Source: Opitutaceae bacterium
GTDB taxonomy: Bacteria > Verrucomicrobiota > Verrucomicrobiia > Opitutales > Opitutaceae
NCBI GenBank assembly: GCA_015075305.1
Contig: JABTUS010000006.1
Span: forward strand, 186,001 to 250,000
DNA length: 64,000 nt
Reading direction: 5' to 3'
The notes beneath the pieces are model-generated. The model saw only the letters and a list, made by a program, of their open reading frames with translations, was not told the DNA's origin and did no database searches. The position numbers and the translations under genes were made by a program. Every line of letters starts with the position of its first letter. The stretch's first letter is position 1. Of this stretch, positions 27,622 to 36,228 are shown one piece after another.

Positions 27622-29523
27622 ATGAATTCCCCAATTGCTGGTGCGATGCCCGCTTTGATTTTCGCGGGTCTTGTCGCCCACGCATGCCTGCTGCCGCTTT
27701 GGTCAGCTCCCGCTCCGTCCACCGTCGTGCAATCGCAGCACGGCCTGCACACTATCACCTACAACTCCATTCAGGGCGTCGTGCGCGTGCACCTGCCCGA
27801 CGATCTCGCTGCCGGGGACACCATTTCCGGCACCGTTGAAATTGAGCCCTCGGGTCGAAACGAGACCGAGCGAGTGTCCAACACGGGGGTGCTGCGCGGC
27901 ACCGTCATCGACGTTGGTGGACAGCCCGTCCGCGCCGGAACACCCGTGTTCTCCGTGAGCGTGCCGGCATCCGTATGGGAGAGATTTCCGGTGGCGTTTG
28001 GATCAGGCCGTGGGCGGGGGACGGCCAGCGTGCCGGTCAGGCATCCGGGTGCTGTCGCGTTGCCAACCGCGGATTTTTCCTGGCCGCAGACCGTGACCGC
28101 CGGCTCATCATTCAGAATTCCGGGCGCATTCGATGGAAACCTCGCGAACACTGAGGTTTTGCTTGGCAGCCAGCCGATCGAGGTGCTCGCCGAGTCGCCG
28201 CGCCGGGCGATCGGCCGCGCGCCGCTGGATCTCCCACCAGGCGAAAGCCAACTGACGGTGAGCGACCGCGGACGGCTGCGCCAGGGGCCCGTGCGTGTGG
28301 TGCAGGTTCAGTTGTCGGCGCCCAAGCTTGAATTGCTGAGCGGCGAAACGACGCCGCTCACGGTGGTGGTCGCAGGGCTGCGCGGGCTGCAGCACCCCGT
28401 GCCGTTTGAACTGACCACCGTCGGCACAGTAAACACGGCCGGCGGAAACTCGCAGCGTTACGACATACAGCCGGACGATCCAGACTTGGGATCGAACGGG
28501 GAGTATCGTATCCAGCGAACAGTGACAGGAACTGCCGCGGGCGGATTTAACATCAAGGCCGAGGTCGTGTGGGCCAATCCTGCGCCTCACTGGCTGGGGG
28601 GACAGGTCCTGCATGTCGAGGGGAACCCGGGTGGACAGGCGGGTCGCTGGCGCGTACCCGTCACGAGACCGCCGGACAGCCGGCCCTTTGGGATTTACTT
28701 CGGAGGTGACAAACCACCCGCCCTGAAGTTCTGCAACTGGATCGAAGTGGGAGAGTCGGAGGAGAAGGACGGAGTGGACTTTGTGACAGAACACAAGCGC
28801 ACCAGAAATCCCTCCGCGCCGCCGCCAGCGACGGGCCCCGTCGCTCCGCCAACGCTGCCCCCGCGCGCGCCTGCCCCGCCGGCGGGAGACAGGCCCGTCG
28901 TCGACGAACCGCCGCCATGCAAGGAGGGGGAAGAGCGCGAACTCAGCGCGGAGAAGAAGTCATTCACGCTGCTCGACGGCAAGCAGGAGCTCATGCTGCA
29001 GGTTTACACGGACAAGGACGCCGTCGCCGCCGCGGCCGGAGATTTCGCCGACTATCTCGACACGCTCGCCAAGGCGGGCAAACTGGGGAAACGCGTCCTG
29101 CCGAAGGGCGACGGACCCGGCGGTGCGGTCGTCGGTGCTCTCCTGCGCTACCTTGGCCAGGGCTCGGCAACAATCGAGGAAGTCCTCAAAGGAAAGCTGC
29201 GGCTTGCCGGCGCGTCCAAGTTCACCGCCTCGATGAATGCCGGCTTGCGCGACATCGATGCAACCTGCGCAACCATTGAGAAATGCGTGCGAGGCGTGCG
29301 CGTGAAAGAAAAACGCTACACGGAAACGGAGAAAAAGCGGCGAGAGGTTTTCACCTGGGAGGCCAACAAGGGTGATGATTCCTGGGAGAAAATCTCCGAC
29401 TCATCGGGACGGATCGACGCCAAGAAGGCCGCCGACTGGGCGAACGAACAGTTTGCCGGGAAAGCCCAGGAGCTGAAGGACGCCGCCGACGCGCGGCAGA
29501 AATTCATGGGAAGCTGCAAGTGA
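27622..29523 (+). CDS. Orphan secreted multidomain protein
   Basis: This 633-residue protein has an N-terminal signal segment (IFAGLVAHACLLPLWSAPA). It contains beta-rich segments with a carboxypeptidase-regulatory-like feel (DTISGTVEIEPSGRN, GTVIDVGGQPVRAGT, residues 55-110), and a segment typical of IPT/Ig-like domains (TVTAGSSFRIPG...ANTEVLLGSQPIEVL). A Pro-rich linker (SAPPPATGPVAPPTLPPRAP, about 390-425) is followed by a charged alpha-helical tail (AKKAADWANEQFAGKAQEL). Three Cys pairs occur in the tail region. I do not recognise the family. It is preceded by a 235-base gap in which I see no gene, and it converges on the alpha-galactosidase gene. Confidence 0.6.
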   Translation: MNSPIAGAMPALIFAGLVAHACLLPLWSAPAPSTVVQSQHGLHTITYNSIQGVVRVHLPDDLAAGDTISGTVEIEPSGRNETERVSNTGVLRGTVIDVGGQPVRAGTPVFSVSVPASVWERFPVAFGSGRGRGTASVPVRHPGAVALPTADFSWPQTVTAGSSFRIPGAFDGNLANTEVLLGSQPIEVLAESPRRAIGRAPLDLPPGESQLTVSDRGRLRQGPVRVVQVQLSAPKLELLSGETTPLTVVVAGLRGLQHPVPFELTTVGTVNTAGGNSQRYDIQPDDPDLGSNGEYRIQRTVTGTAAGGFNIKAEVVWANPAPHWLGGQVLHVEGNPGGQAGRWRVPVTRPPDSRPFGIYFGGDKPPALKFCNWIEVGESEEKDGVDFVTEHKRTRNPSAPPPATGPVAPPTLPPRAPAPPAGDRPVVDEPPPCKEGEERELSAEKKSFTLLDGKQELMLQVYTDKDAVAAAAGDFADYLDTLAKAGKLGKRVLPKGDGPGGAVVGALLRYLGQGSATIEEVLKGKLRLAGASKFTASMNAGLRDIDATCATIEKCVRGVRVKEKRYTETEKKRREVFTWEANKGDDSWEKISDSSGRIDAKKAADWANEQFAGKAQELKDAADARQKFMGSCK

Positions 29524-29587
29524 GCTTCCTCGAGCCCGCCGGTGAGGCGCAGCCCCAATGCTTTTCAAGGCATCCCGCCGTGATCCT

Positions 29588-29619
29588 GAAGTGAGCGCCG
29601 CGCGCAGCGTGCTCACTTC
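29588..29619. terminator. Bidirectional hairpin between convergent genes
   Basis: GAAGTGAGC (29588-29596) and GCTCACTTC (29611-29619) form a perfect 9-bp stem around a GC-rich 14-base loop. The right arm contains the reverse complement of the TGA stop of the alpha-galactosidase gene. The upstream plus-strand gene stops 65 bases earlier. It would serve both genes, though no T-run is present. Confidence 0.5.
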
Positions 29620-30854
29620 GATCCGCGGGAGACAATCAGCAGATGGCTGCCGTGGGGCGGGGTGGAGAGACTGATTCTGCCGTCGGAAATCTTGAGGTCC
29701 TTGTTTGAGAATACGTCGCGCACGATCCAGGTCCCCTTTGGTCCGCCATCGGTGCGCGTGAAGGAGATTTGTCTCGTTTCCTTCGCATCGCGATTCACCA
29801 GCAGGACCGCGAGGCGGCCATGTTTGAGGTGCTTGAGCCAGACCTCGGTCCCGTTGGTCTGCCGGATGCGGCGACCCTGTTCAGTGGAATCCTGATCGAT
29901 GGCGATGGCTTCGCGATTCAGAAGAAGATTCCTTTCAGCATCGATCATGTGGCGGGGATCGCTTCCAATCATGAGGGGCGCCGACATGATGCACCAGAGC
30001 GCGAAATGGGTCTGCTGCTCGTCGGGGCTCAGCCCTTGTTCACCGGTCACGAGCATGTCAGGGTCATTCCAGTAGCCATGGCCGGCGTGGGCTGCGACTG
30101 CGTTGTTGAGCTCCACAACATTCATGACGCTGTGGAATTTCCCGGAGCGATTGTCCGTGAGTCCGTCATCGAAGACTGCACCGCCGGTGACGCGCGCCTC
30201 GATGTCGTAGGTGGTGCGCGCCATGTGGCAGGTCTGCGGATACCAGTCGCGAAAGCGGTAGGCGCTGATGCTGAAAACCATGTCGCGCCCGCAATGCTCG
30301 ATGAGACCGCTCCACTTCGTGTAGACCGCCTTGACGACATCCTCCGTCCAGCCGTTGTCCTCGGATCGACCGGATGCCTTGTTTCTGCAGCGGTCGATTT
30401 TCAGGAAATCGAGGCCCCAGTCGACGAACTGTTTCATCTGCACCTCCTCATGTCCCAGGCCGCCAACCGGATCGCCGCCGCAGTCGTGGGTTCCGGGCAC
30501 TGTATGAAGGCCGAATTTCAATCCGCGGGAGTGGGCATAGTCCGCAAGAGCCTTCATGCCTCCGGGAAAGCGTTCCGGGTGCGAACGCAGGCCTCCGTCG
30601 GGAGCGAGCTGGGTGTCGCGCCAGCCGCCGTCGACAACGACAAACGTGTAGCCGGCATCGCGCAGGCCGGAGGAGACCATGGCATCCACCGTCTCGCGCA
30701 CGACCTGTTCATTGATGCTTTTCTTTCCGAACCAGTTCCAGCTGTTCCAGCCCATCGGTGGCGAAGCGGCGAGTTCGGGGCGTGGCCTCGCGGAGGCGGG
30801 CAGTGCAATACTGAGAATGAGTGCGAGAAGGACGGTTGGATGGTGAGGTTTCAT
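29613..30854 (-). CDS. Alpha-galactosidase-like glycoside hydrolase (GH27)
   Basis: The ATG at 30854 starts a good signal peptide (PTVLLALILSIALPASA); the frame extends to 31070 but overlaps the upstream gene. The exported enzyme has 413 residues. GH27 landmarks are SPPMGWNSWNWFG (31-43), VVDGGWRDTQL (74-84), FGLHTVPGTHDCGGDP (114-129), the nucleophile D154 in FLKIDRC and the WNDPDML block (262-268). The acid/base residue is probably D217 in TTYDIEA. The C-terminal beta-domain (GRLAVLLVNRDAKETRQISF) completes the fold. It probably releases alpha-galactose from plant or algal polysaccharide. It follows the PIG-L gene by 49 bases. Confidence 0.9.
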   Translation of the reverse strand: MKPHHPTVLLALILSIALPASARPRPELAASPPMGWNSWNWFGKKSINEQVVRETVDAMVSSGLRDAGYTFVVVDGGWRDTQLAPDGGLRSHPERFPGGMKALADYAHSRGLKFGLHTVPGTHDCGGDPVGGLGHEEVQMKQFVDWGLDFLKIDRCRNKASGRSEDNGWTEDVVKAVYTKWSGLIEHCGRDMVFSISAYRFRDWYPQTCHMARTTYDIEARVTGGAVFDDGLTDNRSGKFHSVMNVVELNNAVAAHAGHGYWNDPDMLVTGEQGLSPDEQQTHFALWCIMSAPLMIGSDPRHMIDAERNLLLNREAIAIDQDSTEQGRRIRQTNGTEVWLKHLKHGRLAVLLVNRDAKETRQISFTRTDGGPKGTWIVRDVFSNKDLKISDGRISLSTPPHGSHLLIVSRGSK

Positions 30855-30903
30855 GAGTGAAGGGGGTTGGAATGCTGGATGGCGCTGGCAATCGCCGGCA
30901 AAC

Positions 30904-31785
30904 TCAGTCGTGGTTCCAGCGATGAAGCCGTTCCTCCAGCGCAGCACGCTGGCCCGGGAGGTGATGGAAGGGTGGCAGGTCTTTTTCGAGCTGCTCCAGC
31001 GTTGGAATTCTGCCCCATGCTGTAACGCGAAAAACCTCCCTGGCATGGCCGCCTGGGAAGCCAAGTTCACGATTCTGGCGGTTGAAGCGCTCGCGCAGCG
31101 TCGGCAGCCAGTCGGCCATCGTGGCGGGCGGACTCATGCGGTGGCGGCCGACCCAGGGCAGCCACTCGCGAATCTGCGACTGGTGGCACCAGCTCATCTC
31201 CGCGACTTGCTGAAAAGCCGCCTCCACATCGACGGCGAAATCGAACGAGTTCGCGCCGGACATGTATCCGTCGTAGACGGTCAGGATGACTGGCACCTTG
31301 CAGGACGTTGAGAGGGTCTCATCGCAGGGATACTCAGGTGTGAACGCGTGAGGCACATTGGTCATGTAGGCGACGCGGCGCACCGCCTCAGCGATCGTTT
31401 CATGATCATTGTGGATGCCCGCCAGAATGTCGCCGGCGAGCGGGGGGCAGAAAATATAGTCGGGCTTGAAATCCCTGATTGTTTTCCAAAGTGCGGCGAG
31501 AAGGGGGATGCTGACCTGCAGGCAGGCCTCGCGCGGAACGGATCCGTCCGGAAGCCGGAGCAGATCGAATTCGAACTGGCCGATGCGCGCGGAGGCCTGC
31601 TGCTCCTTGACACGCAGCTTTGCGGTTTCCTCGCGTGTGCGGAAATGGTGGCCTGCGGCGCCATCGGTGCAGACAACGACACGCGCACGAAGGTCGGTAC
31701 CGAGCCTGCGCCGCCACAATTCGAAGGTGCCGGCGGCCGTGAATTCGTAGTCGTCGCAGTGGGCGTGAAGGAAGAGCACGTTCAT
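30904..31785 (-). CDS. PIG-L/LmbE-family deacetylase
   Basis: The ATG at 31785 (MNVLFLHAHCDDYEFTAAG) gives 293 residues and puts the zinc motif at the N-terminus as usual; the frame is open to 31908. The motif A-H-x-D-D-x-E (residues 8-14) supplies the ligands and the catalytic Asp. A second motif, GIHNDHETIAEAVRR, carries the distal His. The family removes N-acetyl groups from sugar amides. Lying between a dGTPase and an alpha-galactosidase, it may act on a glycan processed by the latter, but that is inference. Confidence 0.85.
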   Translation of the reverse strand: MNVLFLHAHCDDYEFTAAGTFELWRRRLGTDLRARVVVCTDGAAGHHFRTREETAKLRVKEQQASARIGQFEFDLLRLPDGSVPREACLQVSIPLLAALWKTIRDFKPDYIFCPPLAGDILAGIHNDHETIAEAVRRVAYMTNVPHAFTPEYPCDETLSTSCKVPVILTVYDGYMSGANSFDFAVDVEAAFQQVAEMSWCHQSQIREWLPWVGRHRMSPPATMADWLPTLRERFNRQNRELGFPGGHAREVFRVTAWGRIPTLEQLEKDLPPFHHLPGQRAALEERLHRWNHD

Positions 31786-31811
31786 GGGTGGGCGGGAATC
31801 AATCAGGCGGA

Positions 31812-33080
31812 TCAGCTCAGGTCGCGGATGCTGCCGAATTCCGCGTCGAAGAGTCTGCGATAGGTTCGCACAATCATGCCGTCGGTCAGGCCCGCGAGCC
31901 AGTCGCAAATCTGCCGGGCTTTGGCGGCCTCATCGGGTGCGGCCTCAATCAGCCTGCCAGTCTGAGGAGGGAGGATTCGAATCGTGCGCGATTTTCGATC
32001 GACGTAGTTTGTCCAGGCGGAATTCCAGAGATCGAACAACACGCGCCGCGCCTTGTGTTCCATCTGCTGGAGCTGCGGACTTTCGAAAATGATGTCGTTG
32101 GCCATGCGCTTGTAGAAGGCGGCCTCCTGAAGTGCGCCATCCGAGACCACGAGTTCGAAACGGTGGCGATTGGTCTGGGCCGACAGGAAGCACGATTTTT
32201 GCCGGAGCCGGCATCCCGTGATGAACTGGCCGATTTTCTGGGAGAAGGTGAGTTCGAGTCTGTCGGACCGGATGGCTGCGAGCAGGGCGTCGATCCAAAC
32301 CTGTTCCGCCGCGCCGATGCCAATCTCCGAGGCCCAGCGCTCGATTCGTTCGGTGGTGAGGAATCCCGCTTTCACGCCATCCACGATGTCATTCAACGAA
32401 TAGGCGGCGTCGTCCGCCCAGTCCATGATCTGGCACTCCACGCTTTTGAAGCCGTTCAGCGCATCCCCCTGCTGAAGCTCGGTCGGGATCGGGTTGCCTG
32501 CGAAGACGAAGGCGCGCACGGATTCCTGCGAGTCATAGAGAAAATGCCGCTGGGGAGGGGAGGGGAACTCGCTGAAGAGTTTCTTGTACTTGAGGACGCC
32601 GTCCAGCAGCGCGCGCGTGGGCTGCATGCCGTGGACGCCTGTGCTGTCCTGGTACAGCGTTTCAGTCAGCAGATGAAGCGTCTGGGCATTGCCTTCAAAT
32701 CCCCCCCACGGGGTCATGAGCTCCTGAAGCGTGCGCTCTCCCGAATGACCGAATGGCGGATGCCCCAGGTCGTGCGCGAGACACACGGCTTCGACGAGGT
32801 CCGCGTCGATAAACATCTCATCGCCGAGCGGATCGCCGCGGGTCCGAAGGTAGTTGCAAATCGAGCGTCCGATCTGCGCGACCTCCATGGAATGCGTGAG
32901 CCGGGTCCGGTAGAAATCGTATTCGCCGGAGAGAAAGACCTGGGTCTTTGACTGGAGCTTGCGGAACGCATGCGCATGGATGATGCGGTCGCGGTCGATC
33001 TGAAACAGCGTGCGGTAGTCCGCCTTCCTGCCGGACTCCCAGGTTTCGGTATCGAACGCGGAATAAAATTGGTTGCGCAT
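31812..33080 (-). CDS. dgt: Deoxyguanosinetriphosphate triphosphohydrolase-like
   Basis: The ATG at 33080 (MRNQFYSAFDTETWESGR) gives 422 residues; the upstream frame to 33182 is non-conserved. HD-type dNTPase motifs are all present: RDRIIHAHAFRKLQSKTQVF, RLTHSMEVAQIGRSI, CLAHDLGHPPFGHSGE and EGNAQTLHLLTE. The enzyme hydrolyses dNTPs to deoxynucleosides and triphosphate, which affects the nucleotide pool and can restrict phages. It is the last core gene before the island; 26 bases separate it from the PIG-L gene. Confidence 0.9.
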   Translation of the reverse strand: MRNQFYSAFDTETWESGRKADYRTLFQIDRDRIIHAHAFRKLQSKTQVFLSGEYDFYRTRLTHSMEVAQIGRSICNYLRTRGDPLGDEMFIDADLVEAVCLAHDLGHPPFGHSGERTLQELMTPWGGFEGNAQTLHLLTETLYQDSTGVHGMQPTRALLDGVLKYKKLFSEFPSPPQRHFLYDSQESVRAFVFAGNPIPTELQQGDALNGFKSVECQIMDWADDAAYSLNDIVDGVKAGFLTTERIERWASEIGIGAAEQVWIDALLAAIRSDRLELTFSQKIGQFITGCRLRQKSCFLSAQTNRHRFELVVSDGALQEAAFYKRMANDIIFESPQLQQMEHKARRVLFDLWNSAWTNYVDRKSRTIRILPPQTGRLIEAAPDEAAKARQICDWLAGLTDGMIVRTYRRLFDAEFGSIRDLS

Positions 33081-33318
33081 GAATGACGGATGACGGCGGG
33101 CTTCCCGATCCGATCCGGAAATGCGCCGATTCGCAATATCGCTGAGAATGTGCCCGGAGGCTTGGGGGGCCGCCAATGGCAATGCATCGCCGGTTCATTT
33201 CGAACCGTGCGTCTCCGCCGCCGCCATGCTGCAAGGGACGACGCGAACAGCCAATTGCCAATCGTTGTTTGATAATGAGGAATGCGAAAGGTGAAGTTTG
33301 ACCCCTTTGGCTTGGGGA

Positions 33319-33417
33319 TTGGATTCTCGAGAATATTTTGAATAGGATGAACACCTCCATCGCCAGATCCATAGCCTCACGCCAGACCTCAAGTTCACGA
33401 TGCGAAGTAATCTTCAT
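33319..33417 (-). pseudogene. Four-helix-bundle (S23/IVS-type) protein fragment
   Basis: From the ATG at 33417 the minus strand encodes MKITSHRELEVWREAMDLAM and then EVFILFK. This is the very recognisable start of the four-helix-bundle protein family often found in 23S rRNA intervening sequences and at mobile regions. After about 30 residues the similarity ends, while a full protein is about 120 residues. It marks the left edge of the island. The stretch 33183-33849 holds only this and the next fragment. Confidence 0.55.
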
Positions 33418-33473
33418 GGGTGTTCCCTGTCCCCCCTGTTCCCTATTCGCCAATTCCCTTCTTCACTTATCCG

Positions 33474-33662
33474 TCAGCCGGTATTTTGCAGGCGGCTGTT
33501 GAGCTTTTCGGGCATGGTGAATTCGATGAGGCCAAGGCTTCTCAGGCGCTTGATCTGCTTATGCAGTTCACCGGGCACGTTTTTGTGCCCGAGAGGTGCT
33601 GCAAGAGCCGCTTTGCTGGCGGGCTGATAGCGCAAGTCGAGGAGTATCTTGGCCGCCAGCGC
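33474..33662 (-). pseudogene. Winged-helix C-terminal fragment
   Basis: The minus strand encodes LGHKNVPGELHKQIKRLRSL then GLIEFTMPEKLNSRLQ and a stop. The pattern G-L-I-E-x-T-x-P-x-K-x-x-S-R-L-Q is typical of the C-terminal winged helix of Fic-family or AlbA_2-type ATP-binding proteins, normally followed by RYRLT, which is missing. The frame upstream to 33794 is not recognisable. It is a gene relic at the island edge. Confidence 0.35.
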
Positions 33663-33849
33663 CGACTCTAGCCGCGACTCGGGCCGCGACGCAGCGCTTG
33701 GGGTGTTGCAGGGGTAGAACAGGCAGACCGTCTGCGGGGAGACGAACTGATGAATCGATGGCAAGCATTTAGCTCCAAGTCGCAGATCTGACACCTGACG
33801 ACGGCCGAGTGCTTGCCGGGGTTCCCGGAGATGCGCGGAGAATTAAGGA

Positions 33850-34626
33850 TCAAGCGGTGATGTTACTCATGTTCGCAAAGCGTGTTCGGTGGTAGTCAAG
33901 AAACGGCAGGTGCTTGTCCCGAATCCAGCGCAGACGGATATGGGGACCCAGGCCAAGGGTAGTCCGGGTGCTCAGATCGATTTTCGGGGCGAAAACGGCT
34001 TCGCCGACCTCGTTGAAGCTCATGAGGTGCCGGTCAAACAGGGCGTCAAGGTGGGCGCAGAGCAGGAACCCGTTGAACACGTTCAGCCGTTCGGCATCGG
34101 TCGCACACTCGGCCCAAGGCCTGGCGTGGCTGGCTCGTAGAACCTCGGGGATGGCTATGCCGGTTACCGCACAGGCTCCGCCCCAGTAATCCATCAGGCT
34201 CTCGCGATATATATTCTGGCCAACCCGCTGCCGCACCATCCGTTCAACTTCGGTCGCTGAAGTTGGTCCTGCAGCGGCCAACTCCTCGGCAACGGCTTTG
34301 GCATAGCGGTGAAAAGGTTCGTCCGGAAGCGTGCGGGCAATTAATGCTGCTTGGTGCAGCAGCTGACCGAGCCGGCCTTCCGAAACTGCACGAAATCCCC
34401 CGTTGGATTGGCCTGCTGCCGGTGTGAGCCGGACCAGCTCGTCTGTCAGGATGCCGGAAGAAAGGGCGACCTCCCACCCGGTGCCGCCACTGACTGCCGT
34501 TACCCGTGCTCTCGTTCCATGGAGGGCGGAAGCCAGAATCACCTGTTCAGGACTCTCCTCGACCACAACTTCCCAGCCGTGGTCATAGCCGGCTTTGCGG
34601 ATGAGGCTGCGTTCGAGGGAGTTCAT
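33850..34626 (-). CDS. HNH endonuclease-like protein
   Basis: This 258-residue protein has an N-terminal region of about 120 residues of unknown function. The HNH domain at about residues 130-210 reads RQRVGQNIYRESLMDYWGG, CAVTGI, VLRASHARPWAEC, and RLNVFNGFLLCAHLDALFDR. The His of SHARPW and the N...H of LNVFNG/CAHLDALFD are the metal-finger residues. Proteins of this layout are often next to restriction or defence genes. It ends the minus-strand island run, 10 bases after the metallopeptidase-like gene, and is probably in the same transcript. Confidence 0.75.
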   Translation of the reverse strand: MNSLERSLIRKAGYDHGWEVVVEESPEQVILASALHGTRARVTAVSGGTGWEVALSSGILTDELVRLTPAAGQSNGGFRAVSEGRLGQLLHQAALIARTLPDEPFHRYAKAVAEELAAAGPTSATEVERMVRQRVGQNIYRESLMDYWGGACAVTGIAIPEVLRASHARPWAECATDAERLNVFNGFLLCAHLDALFDRHLMSFNEVGEAVFAPKIDLSTRTTLGLGPHIRLRWIRDKHLPFLDYHRTRFANMSNITA

Positions 34627-34636
34627 TACCGGGTGA

Positions 34637-35611
34637 TTAGACGTCTGCGGGATGCAGTTCGTGATGGGCCTCGATCAACCTGCGGTTGAAATTGGTGAGC
34701 GACAACTCTCTCCAGCGCCGCACCTCAAGCATGGCCCGACGGACCGCCTCGGGGGAATATTCCCTGACCCATTTTTCATGGGTCCGATATTCCTCCGGTT
34801 GTCTGGGCAGCATGGTTTCGTATGCCTTGAAGGCTTCGGGGAACCGTTTTTCCAGACGCCGTAACACTCGGTCGGTGTAATACTGGGCCAATCCTTCCAC
34901 CACGCCTGCATCCGTGCGGGCAAAGACCGGAGCGGCCCAACGCCTGGATTCGATGTCCGCGCCCAGTTGGGTGTAAGCATGGGCGAGCTCATGTGTGAGC
35001 ACGACGATGGTCAGGTCTTCAACCTCGCAGCCAAGCCATTGGGCGGCGAGGCCAATCACGCCCCAGTAGAGCTTGATGGAGGCGCGGTTTACGTGGTGGT
35101 CTTCAACCCAATAATCCCCCGTATCAAACTCATACAAACCCAGAAAGTCACCCCTGATGGCGAGCAGCTTGTCCAACGGATCGTTTTGGTGCAGCAGCGT
35201 AAGCAATTTGTCACTCCAAGCTTCCACCGCAACCAGAGTGGATGATTCCACGTCCACCCAGCGTTCCCCTTGATGGATGTGCAACAAATCGTCGCGCAGC
35301 TTGCGCAGTCCGGCCGTGCCGGATTTTGCTTGTTCCAAAGTCGCCCGGTAGCGGCTCAGCAGCAGGATCAGTTCAAAGTCATCAGGAAACTGTACCGCCT
35401 GCAAAATCGCCGGATATCCTGGGCTGACTTCGACGGGCACCTGTGCCCCGGGGCGGTTATTTGCCGCATCTTCAGGGGTGCGCATGTGCAGCCGACATTC
35501 TGTGCGGAGGGCTTCCTGGATTACCGACCTTGTTTGATCGCGCACCCGCTTGACCCGACTCTCAACTGTGGGGGGGATGCGTCCGATCAGATCATTGAGG
35601 TAGATGGCCAT
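34637..35611 (-). CDS. HELAH metallopeptidase-like protein of the island
   Basis: This 324-residue protein carries VVLTHELAHAYTQLGAD at about residues 203-219, a gluzincin-type zinc motif (H-E-x-x-H), and about 28 residues later VEGLAQYYTD, where the Glu can be the third ligand. There is no signal peptide, so it should act in the cytosol. Helical, charged regions flank the motif. The family is not recognised beyond the zinc motif. It lies between the 185-aa gene (36 bases) and the HNH gene (10 bases). A cytosolic protease beside a nuclease and a reverse transcriptase suggests effector activation by cleavage, which is inference. Confidence 0.65.
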   Translation of the reverse strand: MAIYLNDLIGRIPPTVESRVKRVRDQTRSVIQEALRTECRLHMRTPEDAANNRPGAQVPVEVSPGYPAILQAVQFPDDFELILLLSRYRATLEQAKSGTAGLRKLRDDLLHIHQGERWVDVESSTLVAVEAWSDKLLTLLHQNDPLDKLLAIRGDFLGLYEFDTGDYWVEDHHVNRASIKLYWGVIGLAAQWLGCEVEDLTIVVLTHELAHAYTQLGADIESRRWAAPVFARTDAGVVEGLAQYYTDRVLRRLEKRFPEAFKAYETMLPRQPEEYRTHEKWVREYSPEAVRRAMLEVRRWRELSLTNFNRRLIEAHHELHPADV

Positions 35612-35647
35612 GGGGCATGTGGGGACGTGCTCGGAGCAGTAGGCTGA

Positions 35648-36205
35648 TTACAGGCGGAATATGCCGTTGTCGGCCAGAATTTCCTCAGTGGCCAAGTGCT
35701 CAATGGCCTGAAGTCTGCGGGTAAGGTATTGCCTGGCTCCGGCCAGGGTGAGCTTGGTCCCGGCGGTCTGGTAAACGGTTATCGCCGGCTCGGTGTAGCT
35801 TTCACCCTGCGGATTGCGGCAGGTGACTTCCTGGCGCACTGTGAACAATGGGATCCTGCCATCAACGGGTGCGGTGAAGCTCAAGCTTGGCACCTGCGCC
35901 TCCGATTCGGTGCCGGCGCTACGCACGAGCCCCTCGACCATATACCACTCAAAGACCTGCCATGGTTCGCTGACTCCATCGCTCGCCAGTGTATCGGGGG
36001 CCAAGTCCTGACAGACTGCATGTGAGGCAGCGATCGCCGTCAGATAGCGCGGATGGGTCTGACGCTCACGGACACCGGGAATCATGTCCACGGCGAGCTG
36101 CTCGCCGATGGGGGTGAGACTGAGGGGATCGAGGCTCGTGTTCCCGGCGCCTTCCGGGTCGTGCAGAATTAGAAGTGGCAGGCCATTGGTTGAGGACTCA
36201 CTCAC
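35648..36205 (-). CDS. Hypothetical protein of the island tail
   Basis: This 185-residue protein starts with GTG at 36205. The N-terminal third has DPLSLTPIGEQLAVDMIPGV then RERQTHPRYLTAIAASHAV. It resembles the beginning of longer island proteins I remember with a P-G-x-x-x-R-x-x-x-x-R-Y-x-x-x-x-x-x pattern, but those are several hundred residues, so this copy may be shortened. The rest has a beta-rich middle (RIPLFTVRQEVTCRNPQGE) and a helical end (GARQYLTRRLQAIEHLATEE). No catalytic motif is visible. It follows the reverse transcriptase by 23 bases and precedes the metallopeptidase-like gene. Confidence 0.55.
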   Translation of the reverse strand: MSESSTNGLPLLILHDPEGAGNTSLDPLSLTPIGEQLAVDMIPGVRERQTHPRYLTAIAASHAVCQDLAPDTLASDGVSEPWQVFEWYMVEGLVRSAGTESEAQVPSLSFTAPVDGRIPLFTVRQEVTCRNPQGESYTEPAITVYQTAGTKLTLAGARQYLTRRLQAIEHLATEEILADNGIFRL

Positions 36206-36228
36206 AACGTGCTATTCGACAGCGAAGG

